In this document: in pieces, positions 10,075 to 22,349 of the stretch | How the letters are laid out: each line of letters starts with the position of its first letter | Position numbering within the stretch: the first letter of the stretch is position 1 | Origin: Branchiostoma floridae | Taxonomy: Eukaryota > Chordata > Leptocardii > Amphioxiformes > Branchiostomatidae | Assembly (NCBI RefSeq): GCF_000003815.2 | Contig: NC_049995.1 | Coordinates: 10,760,968 to 10,824,967, forward strand | Reading direction: 5' to 3' | Length of the DNA: 64,000 bases | Program-made: the position numbers and the translations under genes | The notes under the pieces: generated by a model | The model's database searches: none | What the model was told of the DNA's origin: nothing | What the model saw: only the letters and a program-made list of their open reading frames with translations

Positions 10075-10250
10075 AGGTAAATACATAAAAGATTGCTTTG
10101 TGATTAGAAAAAGATAGTGGCACTCATGTTTAGCCCAATGCCCTGATTGTGTGGAGGTTTTCTTATTATCCTATATTGTTAAGTTAGTAGAGTTTTAAGA
10201 TTTATGCTGTACTTATATTTTGTCGTGTCAATAAAGCTTGCATAATTGGC
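10075..10250 (+). repeat. LINE-like 3' tail, plus orientation
   Basis: Inverted partner of 7617-7865: it shares caaagcaatctttt-type, cttattatcctatattgtt and TGTCGTGTCAATAAAGCTTG. AATAAA near its end fits a retrotransposon polyadenylation site. Confidence 0.5.
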
Positions 10251-10610
10251 TATTGAGTGAATTCCTTTTCACTATCATTGCTTAAGTTGGTTATTCACCT
10301 TTACATAGTCCTTAAACTTTGTCGTTTACATGTACACTACTATAATTCTTGGGTAGAAGAAATGGATATGAATATTGCTTTGTCATTTGCTCCGCAGTAT
10401 GATGGCTACATCTTGCATAAAAGAAGTACACGATGTATTTCAGCATGGTTTTTCCCTACAGCGATGTATCCATCACGGGTCTCTGTTGTACCCCGTTTTA
10501 GGCACAGAACGACCCAAGCCGTCAACCAAGGATGTTTTATATGAGCAGAGAGAATGTACAGAGCCTAAGGCACGCGTAATGCTGCTGTATATGACGATTC
10601 TTTCCCTGGA

Positions 10611-11096
10611 ATCTGAATTGCACCATTATTCTATGAACTTTCAGGAAAATGTTGGTGTTAAACGTTTCCTGCACAGTCTTCTGAATACTTCTACCTTTTT
10701 TATGCTGCAACCAATGCTTTTATATAGTCATTATTGTCTTTATCTTGAATTGCAGAACACACATTGCACCATTATTCTACGAACTTTCCGTAAAATGTTT
10801 ATGTGTTAAAAGTTCCCTGCATCCTGCATAGTCTTTTGAATACTTCTGCCTTATGTATGCTGCAATCAATGATTTTACATAGGATGATTTCTTCTTGAAA
10901 TCAGTCCTTCTTGAATCGCAGAACATACATTACACAATTATTCTATGAACTTTCAGGGAAATGTTTATATGTTAAACTTTTCCTGCATAGTCTTCTGAAC
11001 ACTTCTACATTATGTATGCTGTAAAAATGCTTTTAGATCTTGGATGATTTCTGTCCTTCTTGAATTGCATAACATACATTGCATCATTATTCTGCT
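10611..11096. repeat. tandem repeat, monomer about 150-167 bp, about 3 copies
   Basis: Units starting near tcttgaattgcagaacac begin at about 10611 (shortened), 10743, 10910 and 11059 (partial). Each contains attattctatgaactttcag and ttcctgcatagtcttctgaa. Copies differ by substitutions and small indels. Confidence 0.8.
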
Positions 11097-12265
11097 AATG
11101 CTAAGATAGGCCAAATATTCCCATAATCTTGAAAGTTCTTTCCAACTTCCCCATACACATACACATATTACGTATTCGAAGAGTAACAATGATATATTCG
11201 CTACCAAGCTAGGCCAAAAGTACGATCGTAATCTTGAACTTTTTTGTAACTTCCACATTACACAACGTACCATCAGAAGATTTAGAACGCCATAGTCGTT
11301 ACAACATTTGAATTTAAGTAGCAAGTCATGTAGAGGATAAAACAGCAGTTAGCCGCATAGACATAGCTGCTTATATCCACAAAAAGTCGACATTATTCTA
11401 GAATAAATCCAATGGAAAGTTGTGCCGAGGGAAAGGATTTGTTATAATGGACACTAACCTCTTGCTTGACCACTATGAAACGATTCGATATGTTTGTAAC
11501 GTAGTTCAGTGGCTATATGCATCGTTAAAGTATACAATAATATTATAGCTCATTGATGTGATATTCACTACTTACTGATACTAATGTTTTACCTTCGGGA
11601 ATAAGGTTTATGTTTTCAGCTGTACATATAAAGATATACACATACCGTAAGGGGCGGTATAACCCCGTCGTGTGTGGACATGTGCGAACATGTCTACATT
11701 TGATCACGTCGACCGATGATGATGATGACACATATAAATATATATACACAAACATATATGTTTATATAAAGAGAGAGTGAGAGAGTTTGCATGTTTGTTG
11801 TTTGACAACATGATTCAAGAATTTATGAATGGATTGTCTTGCAAATTTTATCTGTGGTCAGTTATTGATTATAAATGACGAAATTTGGGCCCCTTGGCAG
11901 CTTTTTTTGGTACTGCAGTCATTTTTTTGTCACATTCATCTACACTTCATAACCTATCCACAGACTATTATGGAGCTAGATTTGCAACATTAAAGTTTAA
12001 GAAGGGCATACAATGATTTATTGTTTTAGGGTAATTGTCTGTGTAATAGAAAATGTGGTAATAAAATCCTTACACGTAGGCGATGACATTAGAGGTATAT
12101 ATCTAGTGGTGCAGTTCTTTCCCATGGGTACATATTAATGTAGTGTTAAAACTAATGCACCATTTATCTTTTGTGTATACATTGCTACCCGGTGAGCAGC
12201 AACTTGAAACTTGAACAGATGTTTTCGTAACATGAGAAGGTAATGTTTTATTTATAAGTCTTCTG
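11097..12265. other. no gene; microsatellites
   Basis: AT-rich. A gatgatgatgatga run and an (AT)n/(GA)n tract lie at about 11710-11790. No coding segment could be supported. Confidence 0.4.
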
Positions 12266-12780
12266 GGATGTGATTTGAAACCGTTTTGTTTTCTTTTGTT
12301 GTTTTGTTTTGTCTCATGGGTAACATTCTGTGTTAGAGGCTCGAAAGACGTTCATTAAGAAACAAATGAATTATATTCGTTAAAGATAGAGAATTGAGCT
12401 GCTACGCACGAGGTATATAAACTGTGGTGAGAAGCCCTTGGGATGTGCTTCAATTCTGTTTTGTTTACTTTTGTTGTTGTTTTTTGTCTCTTGGGTAACT
12501 TTCTGTTTTGGAGGCTCAAAAGACGTTCATTAAGAAACAAATGAATTATATTCATTGAACATAGAGAATTGAACTGCTACGTACGAGGAATATAAACTGT
12601 GGTGAGAAGCCCCTGGGATGTGCTTCAATTCTGTTTTGTTTTCTATTGTTGTTTTGTTTATCTCATGAGTAAATTTATGTTTTTGTGGCTCAAAAGAAGT
12701 TTTTAAGAGACATAATGTATTCGTTGAACATAGAGAATTGAATTGTTACGCACAAGGAATATAAAATGTGGTGAGAAACT
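12266..12780. repeat. 175-bp tandem repeat, three copies
   Basis: GGATGTG marks unit starts at 12266, 12441 and 12616. Each unit has a poly-pyrimidine gttttgttttctttt block, then aaagacgttcattaagaaac and gagaattgaactgctac. The third copy is the most diverged. Confidence 0.85.
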
Positions 12781-13309
12781 TTCAGAAAGACAAGCGCCAT
12801 CTTTCTCCAGCTCTGGCTGGTGGTCACGTATAAAACTATGAGCCAAAGGTCACTCCGATCACGTGACAGGTATCCATCCCCATGACCAGAAAAAAGACTT
12901 CAGAACTATTTCCTACAACTAGGCCTAAGATTTTTATTAAAGATCAAGACGATTTGAGACTTAAGCTATGTTGAGAGTTATTCACATCAACCGAGTCCTG
13001 ATCAAGTTCCTAATCCATTAATGTCGATCAGTTCTCTATCAAACTTACGCTAGTGACACAAAGTGCTTCTATATGCTCTATTTCACTGATGTGCACGCAC
13101 TTCAAGCAAATATAGAGATCACATTACTTTGTGACTTAGGGTAATAGAACATTGGGGAATAATTGTGTTTTATATTAACATTGCTATCATAATTGCTATG
13201 ATCATTACGTTCATTTTGCTCTCTGTATGTGGCACCTCTGAGGCGACTTATTACTTACAGTGCGGTGCCGCATTGTCCTTGTATTTGTGTCTGTGTAAAA
13301 AAAAATAAG

Positions 13310-13400
13310 AATATGATGTTGGACTTTATTGCACGACAATTGTACGCGACATTGTATAACAGACACTATTACACAACGTAGAAAATAAAGGTAAAGAGTA
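13310..13400 (-). repeat. LINE-like 3' tail, minus orientation
   Basis: On the minus strand it ends TTGTCGTGCAATAAAGTCC, similar to the tail at 10230. Short relic; no coding part seen. Confidence 0.4.
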
Positions 13401-13554
13401 AAATTTAACTATAATTATATACTATATCATTAGTATTACCTAATTACTATAACAATAAGGGCTAGCATAAGTTTTCATATAATATTTCATTCAAGTGAGG
13501 CTTATCAGGAGTGTCGGTATTTTTGCCGGTGCAGACGGGAGAAGCGGTTGCATG

Positions 13555-13578
13555 GATGCATGGATGGATGGATGGATC
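13555..13578. repeat. ATGG microsatellite
   Basis: Short run of ATGG/GATG units. Confidence 0.8.
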
Positions 13579-13629
13579 GGTCACTTTAACCAAATAGTCC
13601 TTCTATACGTGCTATTGCATAATCGATCC

Positions 13630-13702
13630 AGCGTGGCCGAGCGGTCTACAGCACGGTACCTACCTTCCGTAGATCGTAGGTTCAAACCCCACTTGCTAAA
13701 TT
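13630..13702 (+). repeat. tRNA-like sequence (Leu/Ser-type relic or SINE head)
   Basis: Has an A box (GTGGCCGAGCGGTC) and a B box (GGTTCAAACCC) at tRNA spacing with a long variable region, as in Leu or Ser tRNAs. The acceptor arms do not pair, so this is a tRNA pseudogene or tRNA-derived SINE head, not a working tRNA. Confidence 0.5.
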
Positions 13703-13764
13703 TTTCTTTGTTAGACAAATCTCATGTAGTGTTTTTTTTAATAGAAGAAAGACCAATTCAGTAA

Positions 13765-15799
13765 TTCGATGTTTAAAAACTCTTTTTTTCGTGTGATTTT
13801 GTTTAACATCCAGGCTTTTTCCAAAATACGCACCGGCCAGATTTTTCAGTAGCTTTCTTGTTTAATAACAGTTCATTGCGTCTGCAAAAACGTCTGTAGG
13901 CTGTTTTTCCGTTGGGTAATGATCAGACGTACAGTGGATTAAACTTCAAAGGCGCCGCCGTCAGTCACAACGGCAACTTGGGAACTCATGACAAGAACGT
14001 TCTTGACGTTGAAGTCAACAGTTCATCATCCAATATGATTTATATTAAAGGGTCTGGCTTTGACGACTAGAAATAGTTTTATAAAAAATGGTGAGATCAA
14101 CAGCATGCAACATAGGGCGTTATGTAACGTTGTGTTAATGTGCATGACATCGGGGACAAGTGAGACTTACGATTCAGTGTCTACATCTAATTGACACTAT
14201 GGGCTCTAACTCTAGGCGACACGTAGTTGGCCATTATTTGCGTTCAAAATTATAACATGCTTGCACTTAATGTTTTCTGTGAATTTTATTTATCTATGTT
14301 AAATTATGACAAATATAAGGGCGTTTGACTGCCGTAGTTTTTAGTGTATCTATCTTCCAATTTTTCAATTGCAAGAAACTGATTTTAATCAGCTTGCCAA
14401 AAATCAAGTCAGTGACACAACGTAGCATGTCATTGAACTATAATTCGCAAACATTCAATTCTATCCGAAAATAATTTCATCAGGTTGGTAGATCATAGGA
14501 CATATGTGAGAAAAACTGCAAAAGGAAATTCCTATGTTCCATTCAATTCTATCTTTAGAAAGCTAGTAGACTCGTTTAAGTTTTGTCATATGGTACAAGT
14601 AATTTCAGAACTAAAATTCTAAAATTGGAAGAAACGTACAGTTGCCTACATTGGAACCGATCGATAATGATGAATTTCATAAACATGACCCCTATAGCTG
14701 AACAAAATAAAGTGAATTATGTTTATTTTCCTTCTGTCACACATGTACACACACGTACAGACGCATATTTCTTGTACTGTATGTGCGGACAAGTAAACAT
14801 GATGGAAAAGAAAAGAAATACCCTACATTTGCAAGGTAAGCCAGATTGTTGCACGCTCTCCCATTGAATGATGCCTTAACGTCTGTGCGAAATCAATTCA
14901 GCTTTAAAGTCCATATAGCGGCTTATATGGTCTTAGGTACAAGTAAGAGAAAAAAACTGAAAACCTTGATGTTATCGGGTTAATTTAAATCTTTATTGAG
15001 TGTAGAGTGAGTTAGAAAGTGGGGCATGTATACATTATGGCTTGGGAATGGAGAAGTCCTGTCTACTACTGGTCGAAGGTTGCAGAGAAGGAAAAGGCAA
15101 CGTTGCTAGTTGCCCATAACCTTGCAAATTTGAGACCGGAAGGCTAGAAAACTACTTTCCGCTCAGAACGATCAAATCTACGCACTGAAACTTGAGTTTG
15201 CGTTTTAAAGTGGTTCATTGATCTCTTACAAGCATGGTCTCGGCGGTCTCGGACGCATTCAGCTAAATGTCAATTAAACCACTAGTTATTTATGGCGTAA
15301 CAGGCGAAGGTATCAATCAACCTAAGATACCATCTCTTCTGGCCTACATACGAACTTTTTTACGACACGTGATGGAATAGAACAAAAGCTGGGTTCACAA
15401 ACTAAAGAAACATTAGAGGACCATGAGATCATAAAATTGACGTAAGTATTGGAATATTGACACGTCCTACATTTTGAAATACCGAGACATTTCTCTGAAG
15501 ATAAGCAAGGATGTGTAAAACCTTTAAGAAACCGTTTGGGGAGTTATGAAAAGGAAACCTCCGTGAAATACTTTTGTGGATTTCTTGTATAATTTATAAA
15601 CGTAAATTTTTCGCGATTTTTTTTGCGTGCGGGATCAACTTTGGACCCGGGCCAAACCGACCATCCGGTTACACCATCTCCCTTCTCACATCCTGTCCCT
15701 CTACTATACTCAATTAACTACGGCCATACAACAAGACAAATAACCACACAGACCGAAAACAGTGCCTTTGTTTTCAAAGGAAACTAACAGCGCGCTCTT
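13765..15799. other. no recognisable gene
   Basis: About 2 kb of AT-rich sequence. The segment at about 15640-15690 (aactttggacccgggcc and following) resembles one at about 45708-45770, so it is probably an undefined dispersed repeat. Confidence 0.4.
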
Positions 15800-15807
15800 T
15801 CTAATCC

Positions 15808-15998
15808 CCCCCCCCCCTCACATTAGGCGAAAATCGATCGGACGACGAGTCTGCGAGCTCCAAATTACGAGGAGGCATAACCCTGCTGCCGACGAAAAAA
15901 TGGCAGAGTTCCCCCATTCTCGTCAGGGCCATGCCTCCTAGTAATTTAGAGCTTGCAGACTCGTCGTCCGATAGATTTTCGCATAATGTGAGGGGGTA
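15808..15998. repeat. foldback element with arms of about 65-70 bp
   Basis: The left arm (ccccctcacattaggcgaaaat ... gagctccaaattacgaggaggcat) is matched in inverse by the right arm ending gcataatgtgaggggg, with a spacer of about 60 bp. The outer ends are C- or G-rich homopolymers. The sequence just to the right (gcgcggtcacatagatcgtgc and cgatcgtacgacgattt, 16010-16190) also has inverted pieces and may be a second MITE relic. Confidence 0.75.
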
Positions 15999-16194
15999 TA
16001 AGGGCGCGGTCACATAGATCGTGCGATTGTCGTACGATTTTAATGTAATTTTCAAGCAGGCCTTGACAGACCAACCACCGACATGGATCCAAAATAACAT
16101 TTTCTGAACCAGGACAATTTAACTTTGCAGAAGATGTGAATGACTGGCGTCCAAAATACCTGAGGTTAGCGATCGTACGACGATTTCACGACCA

Positions 16195-17585
16195 AGATCT
16201 GAAATCGAAAACGTCTTGGAGTGCCACAGAAGGAACCGTTATACTGTAGTTGAGTAGATGAAACAGGGCACACAAAAGAGCTGTATCTTTGGGTTAATCA
16301 GCATGGACACTACGGGGCGTGCAGGATTGATTAGCAAAGCTGCTCAAAGGGCTGAAGAATTTCCGCAGCAAGAGTGCTTCCAACAAACAGGCTTTGAACT
16401 TGACGTCGTTCAATACACGGTGATAAAAGAAAACCCCTCTTTGGTACAGTCCATTAGAAATGCAAATAGCATTTATCTTCGACCACACAGATAGGCAATT
16501 ATAGAGGGAGGCTGTACAAGAACTTTGCCCAGGAAGCATTAAAAGTTATAATCAAATAGCACTATTGAGGGAACCTCCTGTAAACGTTAGGCACCCACTA
16601 TTACGCTATTGCTTGTCGAATTGTTTATAATTCAGGACCAATAAAAAATATTATATTGTATTATTCCATTGTAACTGTACAAAATCTTTAGTATTTTAAA
16701 CAATGTAATGTCAGCAAAAAAATTGCTTCAGTCTAGGTGATGAAATATTTTCTTACTCCTTGAAAAATTATCATAGACAACGTCTTGTTAACTAACCTTT
16801 AGCTTTCTGAACATTGCAAAGAAATTGCTTTATTAGGTAATAAAGTCTTAAATATTAATTTGCATTTGCAGCATCTCATTATTGCACTTCATCCGAAATC
16901 CAACCCAGTGAAACATTATCATCGACAACTTCTTCTTGATTAATGATCAGAACAGATACGTGGGACAACACAATCCATAAAAACGCCCCTGCAGTTCCAC
17001 AACAAGGTGCTTGAGGGCGGGTCAAACCTACACCACTCCTCCCTTACATCAAAAGCCTGTCACCAAAAATATAAGGTGCTCGGCATGTCCAATACAAAGG
17101 ATACAAAAACAAGAATTTCTGCTACAGTACCAATGTTCGTTGCAAGTGGGACCAACAACATTTACTCATATACCAAATACTATCACAATCCATCCAGAGA
17201 TTCTTCAGTTGCTCATGACACGTGCACACAAACACACACACAATTTTTCATGGTCATGGCAGTAGAAGCTTCAGGGTATCTTTAAAGTAAGACCTCGCGG
17301 GGAAAATGTAATACAACGCCATCAACAGTTCTCTATAGTACATGGATAAAGGGCATGTGGGCGAAACCTATCTATACAATATAGTCCATTTGTACGTTCC
17401 CACAGGGTATGTGGAAAGATCATGGAGCATTTCTGAGAAAACTGTTCAATTATGATGACAGGATTCCTGGAGCATTTTCCTGAACTTTGCTCAGCTTTTT
17501 GTATTCGAATACGGCTATCAATCAATAGGAAGAGCCTTATTAAAGCCTTATTAAAAAGAAATCGTGTTGACAAAAGGAGACCGTG
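16195..17585. other. no recognisable gene
   Basis: Short frames only, none with a domain or credible splice context. AT-rich. Confidence 0.4.
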
Positions 17586-17845
17586 AAGGTGGTATCTCAC
17601 TGCACTTGGGGCACCGGTGCGCCACTGCTGAGTTCAAAAGATTACTGAACGAATTTTAGAGATAAAGAACGAATTTTCTTACGTTTTGAGTATTTTGTTG
17701 TCTTCTAAGTCATACTTTTAAGTATAACGTAATATCCTAATTACTTTTTTTAAATGGCGAAAATAACACAACAGTGTCGCTGTGAACGAACCTCGCAGTG
17801 CCGCACCGGTCCTTACCAACGGTGGTATCAGTGAGATACCACCTT
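17586..17845. mobile_element. long-TIR MITE, copy 1
   Basis: Ends AAGGTGGTATCTCAC / GTGAGATACCACCTT with a GC-rich sub-terminal block (gcaccggtgc, gcactgc) repeated inversely; TIRs of about 50 bp around an AT-rich core. Flanks read TGAA and TTAA, consistent with a TTAA target site (piggyBac-type) shared by the family. Siblings start at 19732, 25906, 32279, 47740 and 54458. Confidence 0.8.
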
Positions 17846-18138
17846 AAATGTTACGGCTATGCCACGACGGTTTCGTTTAGAAAAGATGGCAAAATTCTTC
17901 ATACAACGTCCTTATACAAATACATAAAATACATTCACTGTGACCCTACGCATATTTTACTGTGATATACTGTTCGTGATTTCAGTGATTCGACACCACC
18001 AAAAGATCGAATATGTTCTAATGATAACCATAAATAGAATCCCAAGCTCGGGTGCACTCAGTATCGATGTTAGTCTTCAGTCAATTAAGTTGGGACAGCA
18101 AGCAAGGCTTGAGTTGCAGCTATTCTCGGATAGTTATT

Positions 18139-18628
18139 TGGCCACACCAAGTAAATTGTATGGATGACATCCTATGCAGAGTGCAAGAATAATGAGATGG
18201 GTAAGAAAAACGAGACGACTAAGTTTTCAAAATAGACACCATAAACGTCGTAACGATTTGAAGTGACACAACGTGACATCCCAACTAACAATGCATTCAT
18301 TCCTGTATTAAAGAAGTGAACTAGTGTAGTAAAGGTGATACTAGTGTGGTACACGGGGATCACTTGCCAAGCTGACAGCTACGTACATTCATGGCGTCCA
18401 TATCGGTGCCACTTTTACAATTATCCAACAAGTTTCACTTCTGCAACTACAGTCATGGCTACCTCCCTAGTGTCACTTCTATAACTATGATTATTAGGCT
18501 AAAACACAACATGTTTCCCTATTTTGGTCTATCTGACCATCTCCAAGAGGAAAACATTTTTTTTTTCAATCAGACGAAAACTAATGAGCGCGATGATGTC
18601 ATCCATAAAATTTACTTGCGGTGGCCTT
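18139..18628. mobile_element. TIR element, family GGCCAC...ATGGATGACATC, copy 1
   Basis: The left end TTGGCCACACCAAGTAAAT...TATGGATGACATC is matched inversely by GATGTCATCCATAAAATTTA...GTGGCC. TIR about 35 bp; element about 490 bp. No transposase frame. A related element lies at 20255-20672 and an end fragment at 48290-48322. Confidence 0.65.
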
Positions 18629-18879
18629 AGACATGGTCTCCTTGCAACAGCAAGGGTAATAACTCTCCATCAGCTCAACTAACGAGGCTATTCATCTGAG
18701 AGTTGGGCGTACCGCGCCGTGCCGAAAGATAACAGAATTGATTTGTCATTCCTATGGGTGACATTATCTTGCATTGACAAATGTATCTGACATGTGCGGG
18801 TCTTACGGTAACAACGCGAGTGCTGACAAGCAAACGGCTGCTGAAGTTTTTGTTTTGTGATAAGGAGGCATAAAATTAT

Positions 18880-19190
18880 CTTTGCTATGACAGTACCTTT
18901 AACAAAGGCAGGAAAGTATGACAATTTCCATTCAAACTTCTTAACATTCACCGACAAAAAGAAAACAATTCTCCTTCTAACTTCACAAAACCCACACATA
19001 ATAGAAAAGGTGGGATCTTTCGTCTTCCACTGTCTTCAAAAAGGAGTCGAACCCAATAGCCCAGGACCTAGAGTTAGCTTTTACTAGTTTTAGACTAGAG
19101 TAGACACCTTTGATATTGTTTTGTTCTCTGTCTGAATCTCTCATGTTACCTGCAATGAGCCCACGGGCAAGAATTTGCAATAAACTTTAT
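18880..19190 (+). pseudogene. LINE 3' end (decayed), plus strand
   Basis: Contains a coding relic (NFLTFTDKKKTILLLTSQNP) nearly identical to the one at 31090-31200, followed by a shared 3' UTR (cctgcaatgagcccacgggc, AATAAACTT). Same retrotransposon family as 31007-31362 and, inverted, 23915-24200. Probably the C-terminal end of a CR1/L2-like ORF2. Confidence 0.65.
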
Positions 19191-19731
19191 AATTGTTATC
19201 GTAGAATATTTGGCAATATGAATCCAAATGCGTATATTAGAAAACTCTGTAGAGTATTTTTCGACTTCGTATACAATCATAAAAGAAATATGAAGGCATT
19301 AAACATATCTTTCTTCAGACAGTACCTTGGAGCAATACATTTTGTACTTAGCCACATATGACACAAACGGACATATCAAACTTTAAAGGTATGTATTAGA
19401 AAACTTCTATAGTGATAGAATTTCGAAGCACACTTTGCCACTTCATATACAGTCATAAAAGATATATGAAGGAATAAATGGTATCTTACTTCGACAATAC
19501 CTTGGAACGCTGGCAAGAAGATATGATTAATATTGTATAATATTTAGCCACGTGTCAAAGATATGACCAAAAGTCTATCGCAAAAGCAGGGCATTTCGAG
19601 ACTATGTGTCCTGTCCTATAGACAGCTATAATTGGCTGGATTCATTCAGCAATATTGTGATATGACATTACTGCCCCGTAAGTTGATGAAAGACACTAAG
19701 ATTCTTCTATTCAACCCCATAGCCGCATGAG

Positions 19732-19990
19732 AAGGTGGTATCTCACATGTACAGCACTTGGGGCACCGGTGTGGCATTGCGGGGTTCGAAAGACACTGAA
19801 CGAATTTCAGGGATAAAGAACGAATTGTCTTACGTTTTGTGTATTCTTTTGTCTTCTAAGTCATACTTTTACAAATTACGTAATATCTAGATTATTTTAA
19901 AAAATCGGCAAAAATAACACAACAGTGCCGCAGTGAATGAAACCCCGTAGTGCCACACCGGTGCCCAAAATACATATAAGATACCACCTT
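19732..19990. mobile_element. long-TIR MITE, copy 2
   Basis: AAGGTGGTATCTCAC ... ATACCACCTT with the same GC-rich inverted blocks as the copy at 17586, here with a small insertion (atgt) in the left TIR. Confidence 0.8.
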
Positions 19991-20254
19991 GTCGTCAATC
20001 ATCACCTAGGACTGCAAATGACAAACTCTATCCCAGTGAAACCCAGATCCTTATGGCTTAGCCGTACCCATACTTTGACGAAAAGTGCCCTGCCTATCTG
20101 AGTCCCATCAGCAGCTAGACTTCGTCCCTAGCCCAAGTTAAGCCAGTCTCCAACTGATCCCAGACTGTCTAGGTTAATGGAATACTTCGTCATCGGGTAG
20201 ACGTTGAGAAAAAAAAGAGAGCAAGAGATCTAACGGTAAGAATATACATCCATC

Positions 20255-20672
20255 AAGGCCAAACCGACTTGATTCTATGGATGACATCCTCAGGAGACCC
20301 CCAAAAATTAATGCGGGCGGGCGAAAAAAAAAGGAAAATCCAGCAAATATTAAAAAATGCTGCTAAACCACAAGACTAAACATCCAGACCATTCTTTCCC
20401 AGGCTTGGTTTGTCTTATGTTCACCTCCAGTAAGACTGCAAGAGACAATCGTCGCCATTTAAATCATGTTTGTATTGCCATTCTTGTTCAAAGATGGAAC
20501 AAAGGCACAGTGGACCCATGCCCTGACCGTGTGTCCAGAGAAGCAGGTTCTCCGGTAAGTATGAACTTTTGACTGATCATATGGGGTGATATGTGGCCAA
20601 ATTTTTTTCGAGAAAAGGCGAAAATCATTGCGCTTGTGGATGTCATCCATAGAATTAAGTCAATGTAGCCTA
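20255..20672. mobile_element. TIR element, copy 2, containing a spliceable exon
   Basis: Left end AAGGCCAAACCGACTTGATT...TATGGATGACATC; right end GATGTCATCCATAGAATTAA...GTAGCC in inverse. Related to the element at 18139 through the ATGGATGACATC part of the TIR, with a different interior. It encloses the exon-like segment 20431-20554. Confidence 0.65.
20431..20554 (+). CDS. exon-like segment inside a TIR element
   Basis: A good acceptor (cttatgttcacctccag, ending 20430) and a consensus donor (CTCCG|GTAAGTA at 20555) bound 124 nt that are open in one frame: KTARDNRRHLNHVCIAIL, then RWNKGTVDPCPDRVSREAGS. It could be a transposase exon or a host exon captured by the element. Unidentified; no known transposase motif seen. 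Neither flanking exon was found. Confidence 0.35.
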
Positions 20673-21187
20673 ACTAAAAGAAAGAACATTCATCCATCAA
20701 CTAGGTGGACGGGGAATGAGGCCAACCAGTAAAAATACAGATCCGTCTGCCCCCGCGAGCACTCCAACCTCTAGGTGAACCTAGTATATAACCCCGGTTC
20801 TTGATGTGGCGCCATGCCCTATCTTAATGTATAAGACTGCGTCCCGATGTTACTACTTAGTAAAATGGGCGCTCTCCTTATCTTTTCAACTATCTTAGAG
20901 ACTTAAGGATGATGTTTTCATCCAGTCTGAAGTATTACGTTCTCCGACTGGGTTCGTTTTTTTAATTCTTTTCAATTTTGCCCCGAGCATAAAAGTAAAG
21001 AATTTGCTATCTCTTCCTGGATGAAAATGCATCCGAGGCTCTTTACTTTATCCAGACAGGGAAGTTAGATAACGTTGTACAGGCAACTTTACGATTTATC
21101 GTCAAATACCAAAGCGTACGGTAGAATAGGCTTTCAAGCAAAGTACCAGCTAACTATTGATGGGGAAATGCCCTATTCCTATAGAAT

Positions 21188-21850
21188 CTGTCACAAAGTT
21201 CTCCGAGAACTTATTAAGTACATTACAGCATATCCTCATTAGAATAGTCTAAGTCCTCCTTTGTCATATTTTTGTCAGAAATTACTTATGGTCTCTTGGT
21301 ACGTAAAACAGAATATGTCACAGCTTCTCTAGCACTCATATATTACATATCTTAAAACATCGTACTTCACATTTTCATATTATGAATGCGAATTACTTTC
21401 AATATTCTGGGTATCTACTCGGTACGTAAAGTAGAATTTGATTACATATTGCTTTCTACTTTTTGGGTCTCTCGCCACGTAAAATAGAATGTGTCAAAAC
21501 TTCTTAAAGCACTTATGTATAGCATATGTTTATAAGAATCTACTTGCCGGTCATATTTCATATTTTTAATTCATATTACTTTCCATCTTTTGACCTCTCG
21601 GTATCGTACGTAAGACAGAATGTGTCAAAACTTCTAAAAGAACTTATGTATAGCATATGTTACAAAAGTTTACTCCCTCGTCATATTCAATATTTTCATT
21701 AGGTGTTACTTTCTGCCTACTGGCCTCTTGGTACGTAAAACAGAATTTGTTACTCCTCAGAGCAGTAATGTATAGCATGTCTTAAAAAATTCTACCACAC
21801 ATATTTTTAATACATATTACTTCCTACCTTCTTGTCTTTTTTAGCAAAAC
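21188..21850. repeat. degenerate tandem repeat, monomer about 115-120 bp, about 6 copies
   Basis: Recurring blocks: ctcttggtacgtaaaacagaat, atgtgtcaaaacttct, gcacttatgtatagcatat, gtcatatt...catattactttc. A further copy occurs at about 22120-22205 beyond an inserted retrotransposon tail, so the array was split. Confidence 0.7.
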
Positions 21851-22080
21851 AAACCGCCATAAAATTTCTTTCCGCGAACTCTATCCCACAAAGCTCTCTA
21901 TTTATCTAACTGCTGATGTTAATAGATTTTAAGATATTTATATTACTATTGTTTTATGCTTTTTTTATCTTAAGTGATAGAAATAAATTACTGACGAGTG
22001 TTGTAAAAAAGCAATGCAATTCAGCCCCTACGAGGACTGCACAGTTGATTGAGAAATAAAGTTTAAAGTTTGAAGTCACT
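21851..22080 (+). repeat. inserted LINE/SINE-like 3' end
   Basis: Ends ...cagcccctacgaggactgcacagttgattgagaAATAAAgtttaaagtttg, a retrotransposon-like tail that interrupts the 115-120 bp array. Confidence 0.45.
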
Positions 22081-22349
22081 TGAAAGTTTCGTACTTACTT
22101 CCACGCAGCCTTGCACCTATGCATGGAATATCTTTAGAATAGTCCGCTCCCCGCTTTGTCATAGTTTGAATACATATTACATCCAACCTTCTGAGCTCTA
22201 GTAGTGAGTTTGTGAAACAGGAATACAGTCTAATATCCGCCTTTACAATGCTCAACGCAATCCGTAATCTCCAAGTCAGACATATGGTCTGGCTAGATAA
22301 GCTTCTTAATGCTCGTACCAAATCCCTGAAACTCACTTTCTCCTGCAAT

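Noticed and set aside
9759-10076. 105-codon frame with an X tract
   Set aside because: Created by the run of N at 9840-9973.
13630-13702. tRNA gene (Leu/Ser type)
   Set aside because: A and B boxes are present but the acceptor stem does not pair; better read as a tRNA-derived relic.
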